Assembly (NCBI RefSeq): GCF_020524885.1 | Contig: NZ_JAIVKJ010000001.1 | Span: 806,001-870,000 of the forward strand | Length of the DNA: 64,000 bases | Direction: 5' to 3' | Source of the DNA: Microbulbifer elongatus | Lineage (GTDB): Bacteria > Pseudomonadota > Gammaproteobacteria > Pseudomonadales > Cellvibrionaceae | Shown here: positions 16,195-24,758 of the stretch, in pieces | Layout of the letters: every line of letters begins with the position of its first letter | How positions within the stretch are numbered: position 1 is the stretch's first letter | Program-made: the position numbers and the translations under genes | The notes under the pieces: model-generated | Seen by the model: only the letters and a program-made list of their open reading frames with translations | Database searches by the model: none | Told to the model about the DNA's origin: nothing

Positions 16195-17055
16195 CTACCA
16201 TAAATCCTGATAAATCCATCGCAGACCTTTAGTCAGCCCCACTGGAAATGTGGATTCGTGATCGGTACCAATGACGACTTCTTCTTGAATATTGAGCCCC
16301 TGGTAGTTGCGTGAACGCAGGCGCTTGAGGAACCGCCGGTGGTCATCGACCATATCGTTACGCATACCGTTCTCCATGGTTTCCAGGCTGCCGGTCGCCA
16401 CGAAGAGGTTGGCGTTTAATGACTGATGCTGTTTTGCGTATTCCTCTTCGAAATCGAAGATGAGGTCATCCTTGTACCAGAGAGAAGGGCTGGTCAGGAT
16501 ATAGCTGGAGAAAAGCTCGGGCTGAGTGAGCAGAACCCAGGCACCAAATGAGCCGCCGAGAGAGTGGCCGGACAAGATCCGTCGCGCCGGATCCGCGCGG
16601 TAGTTATCTTCTACAAAAGGGATCAGCTCTTGCTGAATAAACTGTAAGTAGTCCGGCGCACCACCGGTGGTGTATTTGACCCAGCTTGCATCCCGCTCCG
16701 GGGTAAGGTCGCGTACGCGGCTGAACTGCCCATTCTCGCCGTGGGCAAAGTCAATGCCTACGACAATAGCCTTGTTCATGCTGCGGAAATGTGTGACTCC
16801 GGTGGCTACCTTGAACGTGTGCGGTGCATCGTTCAGGTATAGCACCGGATAGGAGGTTTTTCTGTTTTCATCATCGAAATACCCCGAGGGTACCTTGATG
16901 TAAATATCATATTTGCGACCGAGCACTTTTGATTCGATCGTAAATATTTCCGTGTTCTTGACTTCGTATAGCTGGCTTTTCCTCGCTACCACCTGATCGG
17001 CGTAACTTGGCAAAGAAAGGAGCGCGGCGAATATGAGAGCAGCAATTCTGGACAT
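16195..17055 (-). CDS. Secreted esterase D/enterochelin-esterase-like alpha/beta hydrolase
   Basis: A 286-residue protein with a Sec signal peptide (residues 1-19, ending SYADQ). It belongs to the putative esterase family PF00756. The nucleophile elbow is GHSLGGSFGAW, preceded by the YPVLYLNDAPHTF strand and ELIPFVEDNYR; the late GTDHESTFPVGLTKGLRW likely carries the catalytic His. Relatives hydrolyse siderophore, feruloyl or acyl esters. No siderophore genes are nearby, so the substrate is open. It is a single gene, 57 bases from the oxidoreductase. Confidence 0.88.
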   Translation of the reverse strand: MSRIAALIFAALLSLPSYADQVVARKSQLYEVKNTEIFTIESKVLGRKYDIYIKVPSGYFDDENRKTSYPVLYLNDAPHTFKVATGVTHFRSMNKAIVVGIDFAHGENGQFSRVRDLTPERDASWVKYTTGGAPDYLQFIQQELIPFVEDNYRADPARRILSGHSLGGSFGAWVLLTQPELFSSYILTSPSLWYKDDLIFDFEEEYAKQHQSLNANLFVATGSLETMENGMRNDMVDDHRRFLKRLRSRNYQGLNIQEEVVIGTDHESTFPVGLTKGLRWIYQDLW

Positions 17056-17119
17056 TCGGGTTTGATAAATATGTTATTGGGAAAAAGGAGGCGGCTGGAG
17101 TGCCTTTGGCGGAGAGAGC

Positions 17120-17800
17120 CTATCGAATAAACCGAATCCAGCGCCATAACCGCAGCACATCCAGCAGGGCGCCCGCAACGTAGGTGAGGGCACAGGCCTT
17201 CAGCACACTGTGCGCCTTGCCCAACAGGTGCTCGGGTAGATAGCCCTCTCTCAGTATCGGCAGGGCCTTGTTAAAACTCGCATCGTACTCTTCCGGCAGT
17301 ATCGCCACGTACATAAGTGCGGAAGCCAGCATGGTGATCACCGCCACAACGCCGATCCACAGGAAGATCACCGGTGATTTGATCAGCAGGGTGAGAATCG
17401 GCGCGGCGATTAAAATATAACCGCCGATTTTCTGGATCTGCCCGGCGCGGCCCAGGTACTTGTCCCGCAGCTTGGAAATGGGCTCCTCGCGGCAGAACTG
17501 TATCGCGTGGCCCACCTCATGGGCCGCCACCGCCACGGCGGTCACCGACTTGCCGTGGTACACGTCAGGGCTGAGAGCCACGATCTTCTCCGACGGCGAG
17601 TAATAGTTCTGGTCCTTGCCAGCCTTTACCACCTTTACCCCATCAAGTTCGTAGCGCTCGATCAGGTGCTGGGCCAGTTCTGCGCCGGACCCAGGCATAT
17701 CGCCGATTTCGGTGGAGTGCCGCCAGAGCACGAAGCGAACCCACAACTGTGGGCCGACGATCAGTGCGGCTATGGCCAGGGTGATCAGAACGTAAGGCAT
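17120..17800 (-). CDS. YugP-family zinc metallopeptidase (Zn_peptidase_2)
   Basis: A 226-residue inner-membrane protein. A leading hydrophobic segment is followed by the PGSGAELAQHLIERYEL...YYSPSEKIVALSPDVYHGKSVTAVAVAAHEVGHAIQ region. HEVGH is the HExxH zinc site and the later LPEEYDASFNKALPIL supplies the Glu side. Two more hydrophobic segments lie at about residues 135-180. Family members are membrane zinc proteases of unknown substrate. ATG 17800 was chosen; a TTG nine codons upstream is possible and neither has a clear ribosome site. Confidence 0.9.
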   Translation of the reverse strand: MPYVLITLAIAALIVGPQLWVRFVLWRHSTEIGDMPGSGAELAQHLIERYELDGVKVVKAGKDQNYYSPSEKIVALSPDVYHGKSVTAVAVAAHEVGHAIQFCREEPISKLRDKYLGRAGQIQKIGGYILIAAPILTLLIKSPVIFLWIGVVAVITMLASALMYVAILPEEYDASFNKALPILREGYLPEHLLGKAHSVLKACALTYVAGALLDVLRLWRWIRFIR

Positions 17801-18055
17801 CGGAGGAGCGTGCTTGGGAGACCGCAAGTTTAGGGGCTAAAGCGTTATTCTGGCACAAATCATCACATATTCAGTACTACGGCACCAAATTTTCAACGAA
17901 TACCATACGGGTCACGAAGCATGCAATATCGAGCAATCTGGGGTTCAGGCTCTGGTATCCAAAACCATTATTCCGTAATGCAACGACTTTGCGCAGGGGA
18001 TTACCCGTAAATATCTTGATATTTGGGGGCAGGTGGACCGACTCGCCCAGTGTAT

Positions 18056-18640
18056 TTATTTGCCGACGTGGTTCTTCAAGGCGCTTACTCCCTGCCAATC
18101 TTCCAGTTCCTGGTCGGGCTTTTCAGCACGGAAACGGGCATACAGCGCTATACCCACGCGATCTTCCAGAATTCTTACTTGGACGCCTTTGCTCTTCAGC
18201 AGCGCTTCATTACCGGAGGCGTTCGTTACATCGCCGACGACGACCTGGCTGAACCCCCTCATGCAAATTAGCGTCGCGCAAACATCACATGGGCTCAGGC
18301 TGGTAAACAGGGTTGTCTTGCTGAAATCAATGCGGCCTGCGTCCCGGATAGCGGAAGTCTCTCCGTGGTTGTATGGATGGTTTTCCTGGACAAGGGTATT
18401 GTGCCCCTTGCCTAGAATTTCTCTTGTGGAGTTGTCCATGATAACTGCGCCAATTGGGCAGCCGCCTTCGTCATAGCTCTTTTCCGCAAGAAATACCGCA
18501 GTGCGCATTAGATCAGTATCGGTCAACCGCAGTGCAAACTCTGGCCCCATCAAAACATGCAGACTTTTCGTCGGCATATGAGCGATTGCTCTCAAGGCTG
18601 CGTCGTTTATTGCTGCCTGTTTATTTAAAAGCATCTTCAT
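18056..18640 (-). CDS. Cytidine/deoxycytidylate deaminase-fold enzyme, yeast cytosine deaminase-like
   Basis: A 194-residue zinc deaminase. The zinc and proton-shuttle motif is HGETSAI (His, Glu) and the second motif is SLSPCDVCATL (PCxxC). Around them, EGGCPIGAVIMDN, GKGHNTLVQ, GRIDFSKTTLFTSLSPCDVC and VVVGDVTNASGNEALLKSKGVQV follow the yeast cytosine deaminase (FCY1) order closely. It is more likely a free-base or small-molecule deaminase than tRNA adenosine deaminase TadA. The N-terminal ~40 residues extend beyond FCY1. A single gene with no pyrimidine-salvage neighbours. Confidence 0.85.
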   Translation of the reverse strand: MKMLLNKQAAINDAALRAIAHMPTKSLHVLMGPEFALRLTDTDLMRTAVFLAEKSYDEGGCPIGAVIMDNSTREILGKGHNTLVQENHPYNHGETSAIRDAGRIDFSKTTLFTSLSPCDVCATLICMRGFSQVVVGDVTNASGNEALLKSKGVQVRILEDRVGIALYARFRAEKPDQELEDWQGVSALKNHVGK

Positions 18641-18729
18641 GTCTCATGCTTTCGGTTCTGCCCACGATTCCGTTCTGTGCAGCATATCGATTCAGCAGCC
18701 ACTGAGTGCAGGGAGTTGAGCGTGAACCG

Positions 18730-19020
18730 CTATTTTTTAAATTTCGATGCCGCATCACTAAATGCGTGCTTCATCGAGTCCCAGGCGGAGTCCATACCCT
18801 CCTTGATGGAGGCCCAGGCATCTTCGCTGGCATCTTCTATTTCCGCTAGTTTGGCTTTGCCCTCTTCAACCTTGCCTTCCAGATGTTCGACTTCTTTGTT
18901 CAACTTCATCTTTCTGTCAGCACTTGCCTCGGCCGCCTCGGCCTTGAGCTTGTCAAGCTCCGCCTTCCACTGGTCCAGCTGCGCCTGCTTTTTCTGTTGA
19001 TACAGTTCTTTGTCATCCAT
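18730..19020 (-). CDS. Small coiled-coil protein
   Basis: A 96-residue, highly charged protein that is almost all predicted helix: residues 1-62 are rich in Lys, Glu, Ala and Leu in heptad spacing (QLDQWKAELDKLKAEAAEA, KLNKEVEHLEGKVEEGKAKL). A shorter amphipathic helix follows (EDAWASIKEGMDSAWDSMKHAF). It resembles small stress-related coiled-coil proteins seen in many proteobacteria and cyanobacteria; no activity is known. ATG 19020 has GAGGG upstream; the longer frame is not helical. Confidence 0.75.
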   Translation of the reverse strand: MDDKELYQQKKQAQLDQWKAELDKLKAEAAEASADRKMKLNKEVEHLEGKVEEGKAKLAEIEDASEDAWASIKEGMDSAWDSMKHAFSDAASKFKK

Positions 19021-19182
19021 TGCCTTTCCCTCATCGATAGTTTCCGTCCAGGTCGGGCAAGAATTGTAGCAACGTTCCCTACAGTGACATGCTGCGGCGT
19101 CATGCAACAGGCTTACGCGGCGCACTGGCAGAGTGCCGGAGGGAGCTGCTTGAGATTGTGCGGCCGCTGGCTCTCAGCGCAA

Positions 19183-19746
19183 TCAGGATTCACCATTGGA
19201 TTCGAGTGCGAGCCTGCGCGCCCGCCAGTAGCGGCTTTTCCAGTAGTAATTCTGCATGTGCGAGATGGTGACGCCTTTGGACACTGAGGCGTGGAGAAAC
19301 TTGCCATCCTCGATATAGATCCCCACGTGCCGGCCCCGGCGGCCGGTTCTGAAAAACACCAGGTCCCCCGGGCGCAACTGGCCCTGATTGATGGCCTCAC
19401 CCGCCAATGCCTGATACTGGGTAGTGCGGGGCAGCTGAATCCCCATATGGTCCCGGTAGATGAGATAGACCAGCGCCGAGCAGTCAATACCGTGCCTGCT
19501 CATACCGCCCAACCGATACGGGATACCCTTCCACTCCTGGTGTTGCTGGTACAGGCTGGCCTTGAGCAAATCAGTAGGTGAGGGTAGGGGCTTGGGCTTG
19601 GATAGTTTGGCTGGCTGTGGGCGTTCTTTGGCGGGGCTATGTGAGGCGCTGGCGGTGTCTTCCGACGACTTCTGATAGGGGGCCATACTGCAACCGGCCA
19701 TTGTGAGGATCGCGAGGGAATAGGGTAGCAGCAGTCTTCTTTTCAT
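19183..19746 (-). CDS. NlpC/P60-family lipoprotein (peptidoglycan endopeptidase)
   Basis: A 187-residue protein with a lipoprotein signal (ILTMAGC), a Pro/Lys-rich linker to about residue 60, and an NlpC/P60 domain. The catalytic Cys is in GIDCSALVYLIY, the His in GRHVGIYIEDGKFLHAS, and the third polar residue is the following His. GDLVFFRTG and QLPRTTQYQA complete the family pattern of NlpC and MepS. It should cut peptide cross-links or stem peptides in the periplasm from an outer-membrane anchor. It is a single gene upstream of the coiled-coil gene on the same strand. Confidence 0.93.
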   Translation of the reverse strand: MKRRLLLPYSLAILTMAGCSMAPYQKSSEDTASASHSPAKERPQPAKLSKPKPLPSPTDLLKASLYQQHQEWKGIPYRLGGMSRHGIDCSALVYLIYRDHMGIQLPRTTQYQALAGEAINQGQLRPGDLVFFRTGRRGRHVGIYIEDGKFLHASVSKGVTISHMQNYYWKSRYWRARRLALESNGES

Positions 19747-20070
19747 TGGGGTACATCAGTGCCAGCAAGGCAAACAGCGTCCGGCGAGGGCGCGGGCGAG
19801 TTTGGTTTTGAGGGTGGTACCATCGTACAGGTGGTAACTGAATGCGGGCTGAACCGCGCAGCTTGCCGGTAATTTGAGCGCGTGCAATTCAGTTCAGGCG
19901 ATTTGCGTCTTCTGTACGTTTTTTGATCTGCTGGCCTGCTGGGGGACGTCCGAGTACGAAGCATCCTCACATGTGTGGACGGGCGAAATGGGCGTAGGGA
20001 ATTTGGGATTTGAGATGCTCAGGATATAGTCGATTCAGAGGTAAAAATTTTACTCTGCCCCCGTTCATTC
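19747..20070. other. Intergenic region with an AT-rich palindrome
   Basis: A 324-base gap upstream of the NlpC/P60 gene and downstream of the HEAT-repeat gene. At 20036-20056 is the dyad CAGAGGTAAAAATTTTACTCTG, followed on the plus strand by CCCCCG; read on the minus strand this is GGGGGCAGAGTAAAAT, related to the two GGGGTCAGA repeats further right. No coding sequence was recognised. Confidence 0.5.
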
Positions 20071-21615
20071 TCAAATCGACGAGAGCAGTTGCTCGAACCA
20101 CTCACGCCAAACTGCTTTAGCTCGTTCCGGCATTCGTCCAATTGCCGCTTCGAGTGCCTGCCTTTGTCTTGGATATGGGGCAAAAAGGCTGGGGTTATCG
20201 TATTTCTCGGACCAAATCGAAACTGCCTTTTCCAAAATTTTCTCTTTATCCTCGATGGGACTTTGGAAATCTTGCGTATCGTCTCCGATCTGTTGCAATA
20301 GAAATGTCAGGGCCTCCCATTTGTCCATGATCATCATTAGCTGAATGCAGGTTTGAAGAGTTTTAGGAGAATGCGACTGCTTGAGAATTGTCTCAAGCTC
20401 AGCGGCGTGAGGTCTAATCGAGAGTCGTTTCGCTAATACCATTGCGGCGCGCATCATGCCTGGAGATTCATCGAATAATGCGGTAACAATATGTGGGTGC
20501 GCCTTATCTTCATCCAGCCTCGCAAGGCATTCCAGCGCTTCGCGGCGCACGCTGGCAAATTGCGACTCCAGCTTCGTAGTGGCGATTTCCACTGCTTGCT
20601 CGTGATGAAGCTTGCTGACCCCCCAGAGTGCGATTACCTGTTGTCGCGCAGTGGGTGCCTGCAATAGCTCTGTATACGTAAGGGCAACTGGAAACTCGCG
20701 TTCAAGTAGGTGTCTAACAGCGATTTCACGAACACTGGTATTGCGATCGAACAGGAAGGGTGAAACTTCAGCAACAGCCGGGGAGCGTTCCAGTAGTAAC
20801 CTCAGTGCGATTCTGCGTATCGGCGGAAATTTGTCTTGCAGAGCAACGGAGAGTGCTGGTCGTATCTCTGATTCGGCTAGTTGCTTCAGGCAATCAAGGC
20901 TGCTTCTCCGTATATGCCAATCGGAGCTTTGGAGTCCGATCGACAGAAGTTCCTGCGGGAGGAGAATCTGCTTAGCTAGTAATAAGTCGTAACAAGCGCG
21001 GGCGACATTGATGTCGGGGTAGCGGAGTCCAGCGAGTAAATCCGCTCTGCACTCAGACTTGATCAGGCAGTTTTCGACAGCGCAAATAACCGGTCGGTGA
21101 TTATCCCGGTTGCGCTCAGCAAGCCGATAAATATCTGGAAGGACATTTACTAGTTCCGTACAGTTTCCGGGGGCCAGCCGGCGGAGGAACACTGCCTTGG
21201 CCACACGCCGTACTTCAGGAACCCAGTCATTCAGGCGCTCAATCAGAACGGATAGTATTCCGGGGGCATCCAGTGAATCGAGCCGGCGAATTGCCTCTTC
21301 GCGTCGATAGCCGTTCCAATCTTTTGTATAGGCCAATAGCCCGTCTACGGAGGTGTTATCAGGAATATTGCGGGACAATGGAGGTATATGACGATCGACG
21401 GGGCTGGACTTTTGTTTACGCCTTTCAATAGATGTATTTGTGGGTGTGTCACCGGAAAATTTGGGGAACGGTGACGGTATATCCTGATCAGAAGTTTTTG
21501 ATTTGTATTTGCGTCTGAATATAAGTGTATATAGGGCGGCCAGAATCCCGCCGATAACGGCTATGCAGAACATCAATATTAGAATGAATTGGAGATTTGC
21601 AAGGATGCTGTTCAT
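20071..21615 (-). CDS. Membrane-anchored HEAT-repeat protein
   Basis: A 514-residue protein with one N-terminal membrane span (residues ~7-33, LQFILILMFCIAVIGGILAALYTLIF), a basic stop-transfer (RRKYKSK), a polar linker to ~75, then helical repeats to the end. The repeats have the HEAT pattern (SVLIERLNDWVPEVRRVAKAVF, SVALQDKFPPIRRIALRLL, RREALECLARLDEDKAHPHI). The bulk should lie in the cytosol as a protein scaffold. ATG 21615 overlaps the TGA of the upstream NYN gene by one base (TGATG), so the two are translationally coupled. No specific function is recognised. Confidence 0.8.
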   Translation of the reverse strand: MNSILANLQFILILMFCIAVIGGILAALYTLIFRRKYKSKTSDQDIPSPFPKFSGDTPTNTSIERRKQKSSPVDRHIPPLSRNIPDNTSVDGLLAYTKDWNGYRREEAIRRLDSLDAPGILSVLIERLNDWVPEVRRVAKAVFLRRLAPGNCTELVNVLPDIYRLAERNRDNHRPVICAVENCLIKSECRADLLAGLRYPDINVARACYDLLLAKQILLPQELLSIGLQSSDWHIRRSSLDCLKQLAESEIRPALSVALQDKFPPIRRIALRLLLERSPAVAEVSPFLFDRNTSVREIAVRHLLEREFPVALTYTELLQAPTARQQVIALWGVSKLHHEQAVEIATTKLESQFASVRREALECLARLDEDKAHPHIVTALFDESPGMMRAAMVLAKRLSIRPHAAELETILKQSHSPKTLQTCIQLMMIMDKWEALTFLLQQIGDDTQDFQSPIEDKEKILEKAVSIWSEKYDNPSLFAPYPRQRQALEAAIGRMPERAKAVWREWFEQLLSSI

Positions 21616-22331
21616 CAACTCTTTTTGCTTTTTCTAGCATCTCTAACCAGATAGGATTTGCCCTGGCCCCTCTTTAGTTCGAACAGATCGATGGCCCGGA
21701 ACAAGCTGCTCAGGTTTTTGAATCCGTAGTTGCGGCAATCGAATGACGCCCTGTTGGAGATGTTGGAACCGACGGGGCCGAGTTCGGCCCACCCATCATC
21801 GTCCTCTGTGGCCTCAATGGCTTGTCGTAACAGGGTGATCAGCTTTGTATCCGACTTGATGTTCTTGCGCTTTTCACCGTTCTTTTCCTTGACCGCTTCT
21901 TGTTGGTCGAGGAAGAGAAACTTGGAACAGGCATTCACGAAGGGGGGCGGTGTCTTGCGCTCGCCAAACCCGAGGACCACCTTGCCCTCGGCCAGTGCCC
22001 GGGTCACCATCGGGGTAAAGTCGCAATCCGACGAGATAAAGCACATCACGTCGATGTCTTTGGTGTACATCACATCCATCGCATCGATGACCAGCGCGAT
22101 ATCAGAGGCGTTCTTGCCCTTGGTCAGATCGTACTGCTGCACCGGCTGGATGGCGTGTTCGTGCAGCAGCTCTTCCCAGCCTCTGAGGGTCGGCGATTTC
22201 CAGTTGCCGTAGGCCTTGCGAATGGTGACCACACCGTATTTGGCGACTTCGCTCAGGACATCTTCGAACTTGGCTGCCGGGGCATTGTCTGCGTCGATGA
22301 AAAGGGCAATCTTCTGTTTGATTTCGTCCAT
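21615..22331 (-). CDS. NYN-domain protein with C-terminal OST-HTH/LOTUS domain (LabA/DUF88-like)
   Basis: A 238-residue protein. The N-terminal NYN (PIN-like) domain has the acidic residues expected for a metal-dependent RNase fold: ALFIDADNAPA, NASDIALVIDAMDVMY and FISSDCDFTPMVTRA. Residues ~160-230 are an OST-HTH/LOTUS domain (TLLRQAIEATEDDDGWAELGPVGSNI...NYGFKNLSSLFRAID), an RNA- or protein-binding module often joined to NYN. Together they suggest RNA processing or decay. The gene is first in a coupled pair with the HEAT-repeat membrane protein. Confidence 0.9.
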   Translation of the reverse strand: MDEIKQKIALFIDADNAPAAKFEDVLSEVAKYGVVTIRKAYGNWKSPTLRGWEELLHEHAIQPVQQYDLTKGKNASDIALVIDAMDVMYTKDIDVMCFISSDCDFTPMVTRALAEGKVVLGFGERKTPPPFVNACSKFLFLDQQEAVKEKNGEKRKNIKSDTKLITLLRQAIEATEDDDGWAELGPVGSNISNRASFDCRNYGFKNLSSLFRAIDLFELKRGQGKSYLVRDARKSKKS

Positions 22332-22375
22332 CTTACGTCCATGATTGCTGTTGGATTAGTTTGCTCGATACGTCA

Positions 22376-22400
22376 AAAAGTTGATCTGACCCCATTTATT
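22376..22400 (-). repeat. GGGGTCAGATCAAC repeat, copy 1
   Basis: On the minus strand this reads AATAAATGGGGTCAGATCAA followed by CTTTT, about 20 bases after the methyltransferase-like gene stop. Fifteen bases (GTTGATCTGACCCCA on the plus strand) are identical to the copy at 23316-23330. The motif resembles sequences seen next to REP-associated transposase genes, but no transposase is present. Confidence 0.6.
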
Positions 22401-22419
22401 TCCCCATTACCCAGATCTC

Positions 22420-23139
22420 TCAGTATATCCCGGGGATCAACCGATAGCGCACGCGCCGTGCATAGTCCCGATAGCCAGGCAATTCTTCCTGTAGCGTCTG
22501 GTCTTCAAGTGCGGTTCTAATCACCGTGATGATTGTTGCCAGCGCCGCAGGAATCAGTGCCCACAACGAGCCCAGCGCAAGAACAATACCGAGCAGTGGA
22601 AAAATATTTCCAGCATAACCCGGGTGCCTCACAAACCGGTACGGGCCACTGTCACACACCACGTGCCCTCGATCAGCCCGAATGCACACCACGCTGAAGA
22701 AAAAGCGGTTCTCTGCCAGTGCCCATGCCGCGAACGCGTATCCGAGCAAGATTAACGTGAAGCCGATCACGATGAGCCATAGCGGGAATTCGGGGGACCA
22801 GTGATAGCGGTGGTCCAGCCCCGCCACTATAACCATAGGGAACACGAGGCTCATCGCCATCAGTGGAGCAAGTAATTTGTCCCAGACTTTTGCGTTGTGG
22901 AAATTTTCAATATTTTGCCGTTCGGCTATCAATCCGGGGTGTCGCTGTTCCGCCCACATGCGCCCCCCTATACCAGCGGCGAAGATCAGCAGGGAATAGA
23001 GCCATGCCTGCCACCAACCGAGATCCCCACCGCATATCAGTAAAACCAGCGGGATAAGGAGGTACACCGCAACCAATCTGATCCACTGGCGAGGGGATAC
23101 TGTTTGCGCAGCCTCTTCATCAACTGTCTTCTCTGACAT
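22420..23139 (-). CDS. Isoprenylcysteine carboxyl methyltransferase (ICMT)-like membrane protein
   Basis: A 239-residue membrane protein with about five spans. The C-terminal half carries the ICMT/PEMT SAM-binding pattern: DSGPYRFVRHPGYAGNIF and the later EDQTLQEELPGYRDYARRVRYRLIPGIY, where RHPxY and E-x-PGY-x-x-Y are diagnostic. It should methylate a lipid, isoprenoid or other membrane substrate; bacteria mostly lack prenylated proteins, so the target is unknown. ATG 23139 follows GGGGGATGAC. Flanked on both sides by the GGGGTCAGA repeat. Confidence 0.85.
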   Translation of the reverse strand: MSEKTVDEEAAQTVSPRQWIRLVAVYLLIPLVLLICGGDLGWWQAWLYSLLIFAAGIGGRMWAEQRHPGLIAERQNIENFHNAKVWDKLLAPLMAMSLVFPMVIVAGLDHRYHWSPEFPLWLIVIGFTLILLGYAFAAWALAENRFFFSVVCIRADRGHVVCDSGPYRFVRHPGYAGNIFPLLGIVLALGSLWALIPAALATIITVIRTALEDQTLQEELPGYRDYARRVRYRLIPGIY

Positions 23140-23311
23140 GTCATCCCCCAAAACTAAACGTGGGTAAGTCTTTCACCTAACGCCCATAGTAGGAGAAGCC
23201 AAAGCACAGTGTCGACTGCCTCGCGGAGGAAGCGCTATTTTTCGGCCGGAGTGCGATAACTGGGGCGGATCAACTTTATGGCGCATGTCTGTTTTGGGTG
23301 GTTCAGTGCCA

Positions 23312-23337
23312 AAATGTTGATCTGACCCCAATTATTT
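23312..23337 (-). repeat. GGGGTCAGATCAAC repeat, copy 2
   Basis: On the minus strand this reads AATTGGGGTCAGATCAACAT and overlaps the TAA stop of the DUF805-protease gene. It shares 15 exact bases with copy 1 and the same orientation relative to the gene it follows. Confidence 0.6.
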
Positions 23338-24519
23338 GGTGCCGCCCGTCCTGACCATTTCAATTGAATCAGCAGAAGCAAAGTGATACCTGCCCTGGTC
23401 ATCTTCTTTCCAGCCTGAGGTAACTACTGCAAGTGCATTACCTTCTGTGTCTATCACTGGCGCACCGCTAAATCCGGCCAGTTCGATTGGATTTTTAAGT
23501 GCCATGTCGTATGAGGCGTACGGTTCTGCGCCGGTAATCTCGACTATTTGTGCTGGCCATATTCTCTGTAGACAGTCCAATTCGGCATATTCACAACCAG
23601 CGATGTAAACTATTTCGCCCAGTTTGGGAGGGTGCTTTCTGAAGTTCAGGACCTGTGCAGGTGGGTCGGGTTTTTCGGCCGTATTCAAGGCCAGCACATC
23701 TAGCGTGGTACTCGCCATTGTCGGAAGGAAGTTCCCAGTAATCCTTATAGACTTCTCTGGTTGGGTGCGAGGGTGGGCAATCCAGTGTTCGATAACACTA
23801 TCCAGATCTACGGGCTCGATCTCCGGGGAAACTCCCCCAGAATCTCCGATTAAATGCCTGGCTGTTATTAGTAGTGGCTTGCCTTGTGGATCTGCAGCTA
23901 GAAAAGCGCTCGCACCATACAGTGACGTATGGCCCTTAAAGGACGCTGCGTTGGTCAGCACTATTTGTGGAAAGTCTGTGGGTGCTGATACAGCCAGTAG
24001 TTCATCGGTTTTTATCGGCTCCGCATACAGTATGTGGTAAATGGTGCCAGCGAGGGAGCCGACACCCACGATAAGGCTGAGTAGCAGGTTGACGACGGTT
24101 GGCCTCCATAGGCTTTGGGTAATAGGTTTCCTAAATTCATTGCCGTCACTATTTTGATGCTGTTTGGGGGCTGGTTTCCCGTATCTGTTCTGATTCGGTG
24201 AGCCTGGAATAATAAGGAGTGCTAATAATATTAGTAAGTAGAGATAAGGGATAAATACGGCCAGAACTAGCCACCCGGGAGTAGCTATATCATGGAGTCT
24301 TTTAACTGTGGGAGCTGTCATTAATAGCAATATTAATGCTATCGCTAAAATGATTAGGGTGAGGGGCAGGGAGCCGGTGCCCAATTTGCCTAATGCATAG
24401 TAGGCGCTGATTGAGGTCACGGTTAGCGGTACGGCGACCAATAGTGGGAGGATGCTTAGAAAAAAATATTCCTTCCGCGAAATCCTTCCATTGAAACTGA
24501 AATAAATATTCTTATACAT
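23332..24519 (-). CDS. DUF805 membrane domain fused to a trypsin-like serine protease-like domain
   Basis: A 395-residue protein. Residues 1-120 are a DUF805 domain (FSFNGRISRKEYFF start, four spans, VKRLHDIATPGW, ending GSPNQNRYGKP). Another span lies near residue 145. From about residue 195 it has a trypsin-like chain: the His in LLITARHLIGDSGG, the Asp in STTLDVLALN, and the Ser in AGFSGAPVIDTEGNALAVVTSG, all in the right order. The protease-like part would lie outside the cytosol or in it, depending on topology. Codon use is AT-richer than its neighbours. Function unknown; membrane stress sensing is one possibility. Confidence 0.82.
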   Translation of the reverse strand: MYKNIYFSFNGRISRKEYFFLSILPLLVAVPLTVTSISAYYALGKLGTGSLPLTLIILAIALILLLMTAPTVKRLHDIATPGWLVLAVFIPYLYLLILLALLIIPGSPNQNRYGKPAPKQHQNSDGNEFRKPITQSLWRPTVVNLLLSLIVGVGSLAGTIYHILYAEPIKTDELLAVSAPTDFPQIVLTNAASFKGHTSLYGASAFLAADPQGKPLLITARHLIGDSGGVSPEIEPVDLDSVIEHWIAHPRTQPEKSIRITGNFLPTMASTTLDVLALNTAEKPDPPAQVLNFRKHPPKLGEIVYIAGCEYAELDCLQRIWPAQIVEITGAEPYASYDMALKNPIELAGFSGAPVIDTEGNALAVVTSGWKEDDQGRYHFASADSIEMVRTGGTK

Positions 24520-24661
24520 CGCTGTAACTCCCTGTGTGTTGGTACGTCAGAAGTAATGCGTGGGGGAAGAATGCCAAGCCGACATCTCTATCAACATTTC
24601 ACTTGCTTATTTTCCCTTCCGTCTAATTCAATCATTTGTATGCTTTCTTTTTGGGCGCTCA

Positions 24662-24687
24662 CAAAAAAAGCGGGCTTTCGCCCGCTT
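24662..24687 (-). terminator. Rho-independent terminator of nrdB
   Basis: On the minus strand AAGCGGGC-GAAA-GCCCGCTT is followed by a run of seven T. It lies about 70 bases after the nrdB stop. Confidence 0.85.
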
Positions 24688-24758
24688 CAATACCTCTCTT
24701 CCTGTGAGCGACTACTTCTTGTAGTTGTTCCTTTACTACAGTCAGTGCATTTAGTGGT

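Noticed and set aside
17877..18098. Small minus-strand frame (73 codons) after the deaminase gene
   Set aside because: It overlaps the 3' end of the deaminase gene, has no ribosome site and no recognisable sequence.
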